A stretch of DNA of 64,000 bases from Rhynchonema sp. JSB1_4 (lineage: Eukaryota > Nematoda > Chromadorea > Monhysterida > Xyalidae), in assembly GCA_030248065.1 (NCBI GenBank), contig JASAMV010001180.1, positions 1-64,000 on the forward strand, in the 5' to 3' direction. The translations under genes and the position numbers were made by a program. Positions within the stretch are counted from its first letter, which is position 1. Each line of letters opens with the position of its first letter. Below, piece by piece: positions 35,367 to 48,480 of the stretch. The notes beneath the pieces were generated by a model. The model was not told the DNA's origin. It did no database searches and worked only from the letters and a program-made list of their open reading frames with translations.

Positions 35367-38300
35367 AAATGCGACGCAACGACAGAACTCGTGGACGCGC
35401 TAGTCACGAAGACGTTGGAATATTTACAACCAAATCCGGGTGTGTGATACATTTTCTCGTGAATATCTCGTTTTCTTGTCAGTGAGTAAACCCAGTCAAC
35501 TATTTCGTGCTGTAACTTTTCATTTGCAGAATTTAGACACACCGGCTTGTTTTTTCTTCAGTTGTGCGCGCCAAAATGGGCACGACTGCGTATCTGGGCA
35601 AGATCAAGGGTTCGGCCAAAGGGGGCGCACCGTACCCCCAGCCAGAGGGCGAGATTGCGGATGCAATGGCGAAATATGGCCGACAGTTGGGACCGGGCGA
35701 ACCGCTGGGTACGTCGAATGACAGATTTATTGTGAATTTTGTGTAAATTTGCCCGGTTGCAAAACTGGGTGGTGTGTGAGTAGGTGGAACCAGATGCTAC
35801 CTTTGACTTTGAAGAATGCTTTTGGATTTACTAGTTTTTCGGTCACGGAAGATAAATCGCTTGACTCAAATCTGTTCTCAGTGAGGAGCCGTTCGCCAGA
35901 TAATTGGCAATTCGTGTTGCATTTTCTTTCCATCGTTGTCGACGCTAGTGTTAGTGCTCCTTCCTGAAGAGAATAACGTCTCATTTATGTGAGATTCGCA
36001 AAACATTTCGTATACAACTGGCTGATCTCGTTGGATATGGTGCTCATTATTCAGACTGACAGTTTGCTTATGTTTCGCGCGCGTACGTCATGAATCGGTT
36101 CTTGCGGCTTCACTGTTTTCACCCCGGTTTCGCGAAATGAACGTACTCTTTATCAGGAAAACTTCTTACAATCCTTGTGCCAACCAAAAATATGGCGATC
36201 ACGACGCCAGAGTATTGAAAATTCGTGATAACAGTGCGTTGCCTGATGTTTCAAGGCCGTGCGCTGGTCGAGGCCGGCGAGGCTTTCCATCAGATGGCCG
36301 ATGTCAAATACGGACTCGAAGACAACGTCAAACAGAATTTCCTTGATCCGCTAATGCAACTGCAGAATAAGGACTTCAAGGAGGTGGCACATCATAGAAA
36401 GAAACTGCAGGTGTGTTGTGTTGCTTGTTTTGTTTTTTTACGTTTATTTAACGCAATAAACACCGACGTAAAATGATGCACGGACATCCTGAATTTTCAG
36501 GGCAGACGTTTGGACTACGACTGCAAGAAACGACAGAAAGCCAGTCGTAAGTGTATTTTAGTTGTTGGGTTTCTGTAATCGATTCACAAGTTGTGACAAA
36601 TCAGATGATTAGTCGGATAATTAGTTCAAGAATCATTTTTTTTTGCTTTTTGTTATTTTTTATCTTTATTGAGCTTGACACTAGAATGCACCGCTGGATT
36701 CGCAAGGACACGCCCTATTTGAACTTACCCGTGGATCTAAACATTTTCTTCTCCATTTAATTTCAGACGACGAAATGCTGATGGCGGAGGAGAAAATGGA
36801 GGAATCGAAGAAGCTGGCTGAATCTGCCATGTGGAATGTGCTGGAGAGCGACGTAAACGTTACTTTGTGGCTTCTCTCGTAGATTAGGCGCCTAGAACTG
36901 ACCTGACTGATCATGCCTGTACAAACATGTAGTCAGGTTACACAACACCGATGCGGCATGGTACGGTGACAATAGCAACAGCGTTGTTTTCATCAACGAT
37001 GCAACACCGTAAATACTATAGACAAAACGCAAACGCCTGGTGTCCGTCAACAGTCCACCCTTCATATAGTGACGAACTCTGTTACTGAATAGCATTTTTC
37101 GTGACCGTTACTGCCGGATTCCGATGATGGCACCACAAAGAGTGGGTGGACCGCATATCAGGGGCATTTTTCACCGTTTTCACACAATGCGTGTCAATGA
37201 TGATTTTTGTGGCAATTATCTAAAAAAAATACAGGCACAAACAGGGTCTATAATTTTCAGACCGAACAAGTGTCTCAACTTTGTGCACTGGTCAACGCAA
37301 TGTTCGAATTTCACACGCAAAACGCAGCCATACTGGACGGGCTCAGATCACAGTTGAATGAAAGGTGGGTGATGCCAAAGCCGACCGTTGGTATCGATAA
37401 TTGCTTAGGTTTGTTTGGCTGGTGGTTAGCTGCTTTGATCACCCGACAAACAAACTAAATCCAAATCTGATAATCGCTGATATTGATATCACACTGAAAA
37501 TTCACGTATTTTTTTCGTATTTTTATAAGTGCCGTATGTTGGCACGTCAGGCTTGTTCAAGGCCTGGCCCCCTCGCCCGTCTGTGAGAACAGGTGGAAAC
37601 GGACAAAGCAAATCACACTGCTGTTATATTATTGGGCTTTGCTTGGGCCTGCGATTTGGCTCAGAGCTCCAAAGCGAAGCCGCTTTTTGGGTGGCCACTG
37701 TTTTATCCTGGGTCAGACCACAGAACACGGAGATATTTTAACACCAAGTTATCTTTTCCATTTCCGTGTTCCATGTTCCGTTAAAAAAAATTGAAACTTG
37801 TGACACGGAAATATTTCCGCGTTCCATGATTTTTAACATTTTGTCACGGAGGACGAAACCGGAAATATTTCCGTGTTCAACGAATAACATTGTTCGCCAC
37901 ACACAGACTGCAAGAGGCGTCCGTTCGTGAACGAAATGCGCACGAATCCAAACCGGTGCTCGATGAACGACAGTCGGTGTCGCGCGGTTGGTTTTTCGCA
38001 ACTTTTTCGCCTTTTTTCGTGTCAAAATAGATGTTTTCTCGTATTTGTTGTTTTCGCACAAAGGTATGACGAAAACAGTCGCAGGAACAGCTTGGTTTTT
38101 TATTCTCTCGACTGACTTTCGATTATGTTTCAAGCACTTATGACCTGAGAGGCCGTTCTCGTTTCACTGCTTAATCTTCATTCCCGTCGGTATTGTTCTG
38201 ACAACCCAAAAATATCGCAAGAAACATCTTACCGGGAGAAAAGAGATAACTGTGGCACTATGGTGGCGACTCAAGAAATTGAGCACATACGTCATTGAAT

Positions 38301-39152
38301 AAAATGTCCCCTGATTTGTCAAGGTCGATCCCCAGTGCCGTTCGATAACACGAATCCGTTTATGAAATCGCCGAGCGCACCGAAGGACTCGTGGGGCGGT
38401 GGTGGCACGCATTACAACAACAGTGTCAGCAATTCATGTATGTTCGGCGGATGAGTATAATACTTTTGGGGTAATTTTACGTTTTTGTGTGTGGTGTAGT
38501 TTTGGTCCAGTCATTGTTGTACAGAACCTCTGATCCTTCGCGAGTTACTCACGCCTCCTTTTAGGTCTCTTTTTATAAGCATTTACGGTACTGTTTCTTG
38601 ATTATTGAAAAGCGACAATTTACAAATTTCTGTCAATAATAAATTTATGGACTTCTCGCTGACACCATACATTTGTATTTTTTTGCAGCTCGACCCAGCG
38701 GTCCGCACTGCAAGGCGCTGTTCGATTTTGATGCCGAAAATCCCGGTGAACTGTCCTTCAAAGAGAACGACATTATTCAGCTGATATCACAGATCGATGA
38801 AAATTGGTGCGTTTCATTGTCTTTGTTTTTCGTGCGAAAAGTTCGCATCCCTTGTGCAACTAAAAATGATGGCACACATTACAGAGCAAATTTGCTTCGC
38901 ATTTGTCTGCTATTTTTGTCTGGTGGATCTTTTCGGGCACAGATACCTGTGGCTAATACTTATTATAATTATAATTAAATACTAATTATAGTTTAAGACA
39001 CCAATTAGTTTGTGGCAAAATAATTAAGCACTTTTTAATAACCTCCCAATTTTCAACCGATTATTTTCAGGTTCGAAGGCAAAGCCCCAAATGGCAAATC
39101 GGGCTTCTTCCCAGTTAACTACGTTCAAGTGGTGACACCGCTACCCAAGTAA
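35367..39152 (+). CDS. Endophilin A (right copy, 5' end not found)
   Basis: Exons inferred from frame and GT-AG sites: 35367-35439, 35562-35708, 36256-36410, 36501-36546, 36767-36852, 37261-37364, 37907 to about 37978, about 38318-38437, 38689-38806 and 39071-39152. Phases join cleanly, for example LQPNP into VVRAKMG, and NW into [12 protein letters not shown]. The product has the BAR core and C-terminal SH3 of endophilin A, ending VVTPLPK. The SH3 domain holds the ALFDFD, ENPGEL and NYVQV motifs that line the Pro-rich-ligand groove. The N-terminal exon was not found in 33130-35366 or in the spacer. Exon sequences match the left copy almost perfectly. Confidence 0.92.
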
Positions 39153-39774
39153 ATTGCTGAATATCGAATGTTGAGGTGGTTACTTTACTTTGACGAAAAT
39201 CAGCTCTTTTTTATTTATGGTGTTTCGTGATTGAACCTCATCAGCAGAAAAATCAACGCTGGTTGGATTAAATGGCAAAATTTACGAAACTTTTTTGTCA
39301 GCAGACCGCCAGTTTTGCTGGTGTGTTTTTGTTGTTTTTAAAATTGCTGAAACTGAATTGTCAGACAACCGGTTTCTTGTGGTGATTAAAAAGGAATTCA
39401 TTGCATTTCTTTGTCATCAATCACTTGTGGACTACGCTCCTTTTCCAGTTCTTTGTTGTCCTGTTTTACATTTTGTTCTTATCGCTCCTATTGTTCTAGT
39501 CAGCCTGCTAGCTCCCAGTGGCGTGCGCCATGTGTTACATATTTTCATCATGTTTATATAACTGGGCTTATCCGGCTTCTACACTGTTCTGCGCTCCAAA
39601 ACTAGAAGCGTTGGAAGATTTTGGGCCCGCAGAAAAGCAAACCAATACTATTACTAAATGTATATCAAGTGACCATTCTTTTCGAATGTTTTCGTTTTTC
39701 AAATGTTTTTTTCCATTTTCGATACAAATTTATGACAAATGGAACATTCTGTTGTTGGGTCTTTGTCCGACCTG

Positions 39775-40539
39775 GGAGCACTTTCTATTTCATACAAATT
39801 CTTACAAAAAAAAACGCTACAATTTGTGCCCAGGTACAAAAGTCACTTCACAGAGATAGATATAGGGGGGGGGGCAAGAGTGTCAATATTGACAGCTCAA
39901 TACGCGTGACTTCGAATTGATAGATCGAGTATTGCGCTTTGCCCATTGAAAAGAGTTGACGATTGAACTGACTGAAAAGAGAAGGGATGGAAGTTTTGGA
40001 TACCGCGGTTCGCGCTGTTAGTAACTGAGATAGTGAGGCTGGGGCATTGAGTACTTGATTATTACACAGATGAGTCTAAAGTTCCAATCTGGTAGTTCCT
40101 TTGATGAACGCAATAAGGTACGACAATTTGGTATTGCGAATGTCTTCATGAGTTAATGTTTCACCGCCAAGCTCCAACCTTCGGTTGGACCGGTGAGACC
40201 TACAGTACAACAAGAAGTGCTCGGCGGTTTCCTAAGAAAGTCACTTCACGCAGTCACACAATTTGATTGGTTATCCATTATTTGATCCGGGCCCGATTTT
40301 TTAAATAATGTTTATCATCTCTAGAAGCAATTTATTGAAAACTAATTTTATCAAACATGCGTTTTCATGGTTGCCTAAGCGAAAGAAAATCGTGCCGTTG
40401 AAACGTTTTCCGCTCCATTGTATCCAGCTACAAAAAATTGTAACTGGATACAAAATTATGGTGGAAAGTGGATTTACAATTGCTTGTAACTTTTGGCGAC
40501 AATTTGTAAGTTTTTATTGTATGAAATAGAAAGTGCTCC
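39775..40539. mobile_element. Right-only TIR element, GGAGCACTTTCTATTTC ends
   Basis: About 35-base terminal repeats, GGAGCACTTTCTATTTCATA and its reverse complement, with a 3-bp direct repeat CTG at each side. The left arm has the empty site (about 24135). It is 765 bases long with no transposase frame. The 3-bp duplication is compatible with a PIF/Harbinger-like origin, but this is not proven. Confidence 0.8.
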
Positions 40540-40814
40540 CTGACAGTTTCGACGCGGCATTATGCAATGTTATTTATATACACATCGCTTATCGGTTGCT
40601 TTAAAATGTTTCTTCTCCATGGTTTGTTTGAAATATTTTTCTCAAATAATATAGTTTGTTAAAATTGTTCATTGGAGATTAAAACACAAAAGTGTGCGAT
40701 TACAATTAATTACTGTCCTTTCTGAGCTGCGATGTTACAACGTTTTCCATTTTTTAAAAAATTGTTGTTATAAATTCTACCAGACTTGAAAATCATTCCT
40801 GTTAGTATTTAGGG

Positions 40815-41230
40815 CAGTGGTGTCGTTGGGGGGGGGTTACCCCCCTGGTATGGGGTATGGGAAATCGGCCCGGGGTATAGGGGTATGAGGTATGGGAAAT
40901 TTTTCACTTTTGGAACAAGCACCCCTAAGAAATGACTTTTTGACCCCGAGAAGTGCCAAAATTGGCCATTTTTTCGTCCAAAAATGTCAAAAATCGCTTA
41001 CTACCGCAAGAAAACTCTGTTTTAAGCACTTTTTAGACCAATTGTGGCCCTTTTAGAAGATTTGTGGGGTCATTTTTTTCAAAACCCCCACCCTCGGGTA
41101 TGGGAAATTTTGAGTTTTTGGAAACCCCCTGGTATGGGAAATTTTTGATTTTTGGGGGTGTGTATGGGAAATTTCCCGAAAATTGGGCTGGGTATGGGAA
41201 AATTTCGATTTAGATTCAACGACACCACTG
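40815..41230. mobile_element. hAT-type MITE (CAGTGGTGTCGTTG), nested, right only
   Basis: Perfect 14-base inverted ends CAGTGGTGTCGTTG and CAACGACACCACTG, and a perfect 8-bp target duplication ATTTAGGG (40807-40814, 41231-41238). The interior has repeated GTATGGGAAATTTTTGA blocks as in the lectin introns. It inserted into the left edge of the element at 41237-41439. Confidence 0.93.
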
Positions 41231-41236
41231 ATTTAG

Positions 41237-41439
41237 GGCTCCACCAGATAGACCCGAAACAAATTTTTTCTATGTCCGTATTTCGGGTTTCGGATTTTGA
41301 AAAAAAACCCGAAACACGATGCATGATAATCGAAAATGTGTTTCGGTTTTGTCAGTTTAGCTCACGTAAACAATTTGTGCTGTCAGTCGAAACATTTTCG
41401 ATTATCATGCCTTGTGTTTCGGGTTTCAGGTTTTAGCCC
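41237..41439. mobile_element. Foldback element with GGCT/AGCC ends, right only
   Basis: Inverted blocks GCATGATAATCGAAAATG and CCCGAAAC occur on both sides of a loop near 41350. A TTAG direct repeat flanks it (41233-41236, 41440-41443). The left arm reads straight through the empty TTAG site near 23840. It was invaded afterwards by the element at 40815-41230. Confidence 0.75.
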
Positions 41440-41993
41440 TTAGTTTATTGTTATGAAATTTTTTAACATATTTTATTTTTAAAATTGTCCGGTTTGCCAA
41501 GGAATCGACAGAATTGTGTTATGATTTGCTATTTTGCGTTTTGCATTCCCCTACTTGTATTTGTTCTGCTGTTTAGCAATACTCGCCAAGGCGTGGATGG
41601 ATTACCTGGATCCCTGAAGAATCAGGGAAAATAACCATCAAACTTTCACGATAATGTATCTACGCTGGGCCAAATCGTTACGTGGTATAAATACGTAGAT
41701 CTGAAAGTTATAAGTTGCATTATTTTCCCAAAAAATCTGAAGATACCCCAAAACTGTACCACATAACTTCGCGGTCTACATATGTTGCTTGGCTCTAGCG
41801 CTTGTCATAAAAAATCATTGTTTTTATTCCATGTATTTCGTTCTGTGTTGTTAACATTTTGTGCCCGGTCCGTATTGTCGATTTCAGTTGTTTTAACGCA
41901 AGCGTCTTGCAATTAATGTGAGCAAAAATATTACGTTGGCAATTTTTATTACAAATTGAATTATTATGCATAATCAAAAGATAAAAACGTATA

Positions 41994-42165
41994 CTCTGGC
42001 AATTCTTTTGGGAGAAACTTTTCTACCGCGTTGCCTGATCCGTAAAGCGCATTATGCGTGCACTGGCTACAGAAGTCACGTGACCGCTATAGCCAGTGCA
42101 CGCATGATGAGCTTTACGGATCAGGCAACGCGTTTGAAAAGTTTCTCCCAAAAGAATTGTCAGAG
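41994..42165. mobile_element. TA-flanked MITE (CTCTGACAAT family), right only
   Basis: Ends CTCTGGCAATTCTTTTGGGA and the complement of CTCTGACAATTCTTTTGGGA, with TA on each side. It is almost entirely a foldback (GCCAGTGCACGCAT inverted at the centre). The left arm has an empty TA near 23290. It lies about 115 bases from the tRNA gene. Relative of 6951-7166. Confidence 0.9.
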
Positions 42166-42280
42166 TATATATAAAATATTTTTTCCGCTGGTTGCACGCA
42201 GAAAATCGAAGTCAAGTTTATTTTTGTGTCCCACGTGTGAGAGGTCATTTGATTACGATTGCAAAAAGCCAAAAATCGAG

Positions 42281-42352
42281 TTCCCACACCGGGAATCGAA
42301 CCCGGGCCGCGCGGGTGAAAGCCGCGAATCCTAACCACTAGACCATGTGGGA
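42281..42352 (-). tRNA. tRNA-Glu(UUC), right copy
   Basis: Reverse complement of a 72-base tRNA identical to 23111-23182: same acceptor stem, A and B boxes, and TTC anticodon. It is transcribed in the mirror orientation, as expected for palindrome arms. Confidence 0.97.
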
Positions 42353-42734
42353 AGTTACGATGCCGGCCCTAAGCGTATTATTTCAAACTAAGCAGACAGA
42401 AACTGTGTCTGACCCAGCCAACCAGCTGCCGCCTCCCATTACCGCTGTGTCGTGCAATTCAAAACACGTGTGTGCACATTGTGTCTCGGTAACACACTGA
42501 CACGAAAAATAACCTGTTTGAATATGAAAAGAGATCGTCGCAGTTTGAAAGCACTGAGACGTCAGGCTGGTTGATGTTGCACTCACGATAGATCCTGCTG
42601 CAAAGAGTTGACAGAAACGATTCGTAATCTACGTACACCTCAAATGAAGGAAATAAAACCCAATGTTGGAACAAAGAAAAACTACTATTTGGGGACGGGG
42701 TCGGTAAGAACCGGGTGCGTCCGCGCTTTCGAAG

Positions 42735-42958
42735 GCTGGAATTTTCGAAACGGTGTAAAGGTCAGTTGGGCGTAAAGGTCGGTGTAAAGTTCGGTCGAAA
42801 GCTCGGTCGGCGTAGCTCGGTGTAAACGTGAAACATTGCCTGTTATTAACGTGGAATGTTTCAAGTTTACACCGAGGTCTATCACACTGAGCTGTCGACC
42901 GAGCTTTCCACCGAAGTTTACACCCAACTGACCGTTACACCGTTTCAAAAATATCACC
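42735..42958. mobile_element. Foldback MITE (GGTGATATTTTCG family), copy 3, right only
   Basis: The 224-base inverted repeat is identical in design to 3591-3814, with a perfect 5-bp target duplication CGAAG (42730-42734, 42959-42963). The left arm has the empty site near 22750. Confidence 0.93.
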
Positions 42959-44362
42959 CGAAGCACGGAATGCACAACTTCAATGTCGACCGGCACCAAA
43001 CCAGTGGTGCCCCAGGCCATCGTTAGTGCGCAACCTTTTGACAGCTGTTATTTGGTGATGTTTTTGTTTCCCTTTCCAATTATTTTGACAGTGGACTGGA
43101 GAACAGCATTCCAAGCGAATAACCACGGAACGTTTTCATTTTTTGCTCAAATCTGTTTATCTGAGTATTATTGTGTTATATTTGTTGTCGAAAAATTGCA
43201 ATGCAAAATCAAAACATCACACAAAATCCACAACAAACAATAACTGTCCGATTGCGTCTGAGTGATAAAAAAATCGTCACCTTTATCAACACGTTATAAT
43301 CTCCGTTTGGATCATGGGTATCAACGATCAAAATCGAACACGAGGCGTGTCTCGTGTCTGTGTCTCGCGCGAAGTGCGAAAATTTTCCGATTTTCTCTTT
43401 CTTTCTTTTCGGCGCGGTGACAAAAACCAATCGTTGAAACGCACTATTCTGTATTGTTGCAGTCTCACAAACCATGACCTAGCCGTTGTGTGATGAAGTG
43501 ACTTTATTGTATTGTTTCAGAGATATTTGGTGGAGGTTAGAACTTTTCTCTGGTGTGGCTGAATAAAACATCAGTCTTTATCACGAAGAGACTGCATTCA
43601 GGAGACTGTATCCGCTTATTGGTTAGAAGTTGAGAGATGCTTCATGCGATGCGGGGAAGGAACAACGCTGTTTGATCTACTGTATATTTCAAGTCCGAGT
43701 CTAATCAAGCCCATGTGTTGGTCCGGGGATACACTGCCGAAGGGTGGCTGCGTATGGATATATTTTAGTGAAACGTGTTACAACAACACACGTGTGCACC
43801 ACTGCAAGTGCATTGTGCAGTGGATTTTACACTGTTCGGCATAAGGTTTGGTTTAGTACACGTGTCCTTGATTATTGTGTGTGCATGTGCACATTTTGGG
43901 CTTTGGTTTTATTTCCATGGATCTGCTTAAAGTGGGTCCGGCTGTGCTCTTTCTGTCTTTCAACGTATTTGTAAATAATGGTGCCCATCAATTTTCGATT
44001 GCAGGCACGCCTGGACTGCACATGTACACAAACACGCAAGTTCAACATTTCATGCAAAAGGATGTGCGGTTTACCTGTGTTGGCTTGAATATTTTGGAAA
44101 CATATCAAAAGATTGTGCAATTTTATCGATTTGTGCATGCACATGGGCACAAACAATTGCATTGTTTCATGTCCAAGCACTTTTTGTATCAGTCTGCAGG
44201 TTTTTTTCTTCTGCAGACGCAGCCGTTTTTGTTATATTGATAACATTGTTTTTTAGTGGAGTTAATTGACTTATTCACCTAAAATAAGCAACATGTATCG
44301 AATCCAGTTATGCATTAACCAAGAAATTTGCCCAACTTTTTCAGCGAAACTTAGCCGCAACC

Positions 44363-46997
44363 ATGTTGCGACCAATGACCGCAGTCGTTTATTTATCCTT
44401 CTTATTAATTCTGAGGAGTTACGCCGAAATCAGTGAACAACATGTACAAGCGGATATGGAGTTGAATGCTGAGGTTAGATTGGAGATAATCTTGCCCACA
44501 ATTTAGGTTTAGTGACCACCACAACAAGCAATGCTCTTTGTACACAGCGACTAGGGCTTCCGTATCCGCACTTTGCCCGCACATAAGACTTTCGAAAATC
44601 CTTTCCCATTCTATACAAATCGAGTTGCAATTACATAATTATTTGAATCTGCCAGAACTTTCAGATGAAAAAGGACGAAGAACTAGCGCCGATCAAGCCG
44701 ACAAAGGGCAAATCGGCCGAAGATCAGATCCCGGTGATCGAAATCAAAGGCGAAGGTAAGCACGACCAATTGTTCTGTCATCAACTCAAGCGGCCCGAAC
44801 GGCAAATTTTCAAGCCCCATCTAATCCTGATATTTCAGGCAAGCCAATGAGCGCGGCACAAATCAGAGCGCTGGAAGAGGAAGCCAGTGGGCCAGCTGAC
44901 ATAAAAGTGAATTATCCGAAAATTTTATCCTAAGTTTTGTCAAAATTCTTTTCCCAACAACTTTTGCGTTTTCAGGTGAAAAACACCTGGCGACCGCACG
45001 AATGCCCGAGAGCTGCAAAGAGAAAAGATTTCATCACATTCCAATACAAGGGCTTCCTGGAGGATGGCAAGAAATTCGATCAAACGTTTGTATTTCGAAC
45101 TGAGATGTTTCAAAAACTTTTGGAAGAAACTTAGAACTTATAGCTTTCAAATTTTTTTGTGTTTCTGAATTTTTTTTTTAAATTTGGACTGATATTTCCA
45201 GTTACGGCCGAGGCCCAATCCGAATGCAGCTCGGTGTCAACATGGTAATCCCCGGTCTGGACAAGGGATTGAAGGGGATGTGTGACACGGAGCTGAGGAA
45301 GATTCAGGTGCCATACCGACTCAGCAGGAAGCGAAAGAGCAAGGGTGGGTCTTGAATGAGGGAGTGCAATTTGCGATGTGCACTTTGGCCCTAGCGGAGA
45401 TATGGGACCGCGGTTCGCGATTTTCTTCGGTCTTCACGCTCATATCACATTATTGGAAACGTCTCTATCAAGCTTGGGGATCGTCTGATCGGATTTAACT
45501 GTACTCAAGTGATCTTATGGCAATGATTAACTATTGGAATTGTGAGATTTCATGCCAAGTTCGACCGGAGCAATGGTCTATTCCAAGGGCAGTTGACGAC
45601 TTTTATTTACTGATCGAAATCAGTGTTATCCATAAATCGCGAAAGGTCCTTCATTCAAAATGCATCTATCACATCACGTACCATAAACTAATCCGATCCA
45701 GTTATATCAAGAACTTTTGACACGGATCATTGCTCAACATACAGTATGTGCACACCCAACACCTGTTGAGCTTCATCCAGTTGTGCTGCGCAACTACACC
45801 ATTGCGCTTTGAAACATCAGCCCGCTACCCATTACAGTCTGGAAACACATCCCGAACGAAGAGCACTGGTTGACATTCGACATTGAAATGCTCACCGTTG
45901 AAGCGTGGACACCCGAACTGCAGTTCCAGTTCATGGATCTCAACAATGACACAATGCTCACGTCAGCAGAGGTCGGTTTTTTGGGCGTTTTTTTTGCAGT
46001 TCTGAAGATGTCCCGATGCACCTGGTGCACTGCGAAATGCGAAACAAAACCTAAATATTGTTGCTCAGCCCACGATTCTGTCAAAGTGGTCGCTAATTTT
46101 AGTCGCAAAGGTTTCACATATCACAATTTGAAATTTTAGCTCGTCCGATGGTCAGAGAAGATGAGAAAGGAGTTCGGCAAGCACTGGCACAACGAGGACA
46201 TCGACAACAAACACGCCGCTGATTATTATATTGCGTATTTCGATGCTGATGGCGATAAAAAGGTTTGATCACCTAAGCTGTCAGGCGTTACGGGCCGAAA
46301 CAGCAACGTGTCACTGGTCTTACGCAAAGGCGTGCCCTCAAAGCACCTTACCGCCTGACCAATAACATTGGTATTTTTTGCTTCAATGCAGCCCTCAAGG
46401 CAACCCAGTCAAAAGCTTTGATTTACATACCTGACGCAATTTAGTGCACTATATAAAACTTCGTGATCGATTCCATGGGGTGTCGCTTTCCCGGCCGGTC
46501 ACGTGAGGTTTGTATGTAGTTGCTCCTCGACAGACAAATATGTAGCTTTTGTGCGAGCGCTGAGATTAGTGACACAGGATCATAGTGAATGTCAAAGTAC
46601 AAGGTATTAAGTGATCACACATGCAAAAGCTGCTAACGTGTCCCCAAGAATTCGTGCCGAACAGACCACCAGCTTTACATGGACTGGTCGGTAGTTTTTG
46701 GGTTATGAAGGCGCTAAGTACAGTGCACGCATCGTATAACTGCCACGGCCACGTGCATTCCAGGTGACGTTACACGAATTCAAAACGATAATGCAACGGG
46801 ACACCGATATCATGTCAACAGTTGATGCGTCCAAGACACCGAAAGGTCGAAAACGCGATCCCGGTGTGGCGTGGATTATTGACTTCAACAACGACGGTGT
46901 TGTTACGCCGGAGGAATTCGATGAAGCACCTGAAGTGCTCGAGAAAGGACCTAAGAAGATGCCCAACCCGAACGCAAAAGGAAAAGATGAATTATAA
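44363..46997 (+). CDS. ER-lumenal FKBP with three EF-hands and KDEL end (right copy)
   Basis: Start ATG at 44363 with a signal peptide. Exon joints include IEIKGE to GKPMSAAQIRALEEE, ADIK to VKNTWRPHECPRAAK, FDQ to TYGRGPIRMQLG, and KSK to a new exon beginning VWKHIPNEEHW. EF-hand loops are DLNNDTMLTSAE (about 45940), DADGDKKVTLHE (split by the intron at about 46263) and DFNNDGVVTPEE (about 46885). The C-terminus is KGKDEL and stop at 46995-46997. Role: calcium-binding peptidyl-prolyl isomerase or chaperone in the ER lumen, by family. The FKBP pocket has Leu for the central Trp and a basic RKRKSK tail in place of the usual IPPxLxYG strand. Its EF-hand intron carries a right-only insertion (46280-46450). 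Confidence 0.92.
46280..46450. mobile_element. Dispersed repeat with CGGGCCGAAACAGCAACG, right only
   Basis: Contains CGGGCCGAAACAGCAACGTG and TCACTGGTCTTAC, which also occur at 55376-55420 and, inverted, at 2575-2625. The left FKBP intron lacks it. Possible short inverted ends GTCAGGC and CCTGAC. Classification is unknown. Confidence 0.45.
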
Positions 46998-48480
46998 AAC
47001 GTTGCAATTACATTGGATCTCCACAAACCGGAACACTTTATGAATTTTGGAATGTGGTCACATTGTTGTAACCAAAGTCGGTCTCATTGCACACAGGTTG
47101 AGCACGTTTCATCCTTTCCAAGCGCAAAGCCTGCCACGTATTGTGCACTTTATATTCTCTGACACTCACGTTGTTCCAAGCGGGGCTACTGCTGTACTGT
47201 ATGATTTTTTATACTCTTCTTGATAAATGTGTCTTCATTTTTTGTGTTGTCACGATTAGTCCGCTCAAATGTTTATTGTGAGACAATAAAGTTGGTCAAT
47301 AAAGTTGACTGGAAACTGAGAATTTCAATTAGTCGAATCCTCCAAGCAACATATGCATAAATCAGCAGAACGGGTTCAGCCCAAGCCTGAAGGAGAAATG
47401 AATACAGATACAGTGCCGGATAGTCGCGCCCATCTGTGAAAACAGGCCGAAAGGGCAAAACTCACTGCTGTTACATTATCACAACTTGCTTCACCAGCTG
47501 TACTACAGGTACGTATATATATCAAATCACACAAAGTCCATCATGATTACCCTTTTTGATCCTCGGATGTCTGGTCCCTTCAACCACGAGTTCCATGGTC
47601 GTGTGCTGATCACTGTCCACATCACCGCCGACGTCCCCTTGATCAATCAGGTCAAGTATTCTGTCGTAGTGACAATCGTCAAACGAGCGAGAACTGTCGA
47701 AATCAGTTTTTGTCAGTCGTTGTGGTGGATGATTGTTAGACATGGTGCTTATAATGGGCGCCCAATGCAGGAAGGAGCTGATTTTGACAGCACCACCCAG
47801 CTTTTGACGCTGTGATGTAGCAGCAGCAGTTTGCCAATGGTCGGGGTAGCGCTTTGCGTTCCAGCTGCTTGACCTGTTCATCTTCACATCGGACCCTGCC
47901 GGCTCGCAAGGTCCATGTAGCTGCAGTCCGATTCCATTGATGCGGGCGAAAGTGGTCGACAGCAGAACGTGCATTTGATTCAGGTGATGTAGGTACCAGA
48001 TTGTGAATGTCCAGTTGTCCTGTGTAGCCGTACCTAGGTGGAGGTTACTCTTTTTTAGATATCAGGCATTTTCGGTCTTAAAAAATATTCAATAAATACA
48101 GTCAAACTAGTGTCGGTAACACTATCGAACGGTTCAGCAGAGAGGGCACGCAAAATAATGAGTAGTGCGTCGAATGTCAAATCATGTTTGGGTGTCGCGG
48201 ATATAACCGGGGCACTCAGCTGGTCGCGGTTGGAACCGGCAACATCGCGCGTTCGCGGTCAACACCCTCCAGGTGGCTTTGGACGAAGTGCAAAATAGTA
48301 GTATAATGCAGCGTTTGCACTGTCATATCGTCAACTCATGCGTCGTCATATCAGTTCTTGTCGTCCACTCAGGCCTGGCCTGATGCCAAAAAACTCGAGA
48401 GCTCCACCACTGGCTGGTCGATGCCAAAATTTCGATTTTTTCCATAGATGCACTTATCGCCCATCGGTCTCACTTGTGCG
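46998..48480. other. FKBP 3' side to MAAAAIS region (right), no firm gene
   Basis: Mostly colinear with 15980-17980. A 150-codon minus-strand frame at 47522-47974 partly overlaps shared sequence, but I recognise no domain. The 225-codon left-arm ORF is absent here. Confidence 0.4.

Noticed and set aside
41079..41324. Frame with repeated IPSPIFGKFPIHTPKNQKFP
   Set aside because: It is the translation of the repeated TATGGGAAATTTTTGA blocks of the hAT-type MITE.
43209..43475. MVCETATIQNSAFQRLVFVT frame as a gene
   Set aside because: The two arms differ by frame-altering indels near its middle, and no continuation with consistent splice sites was found.
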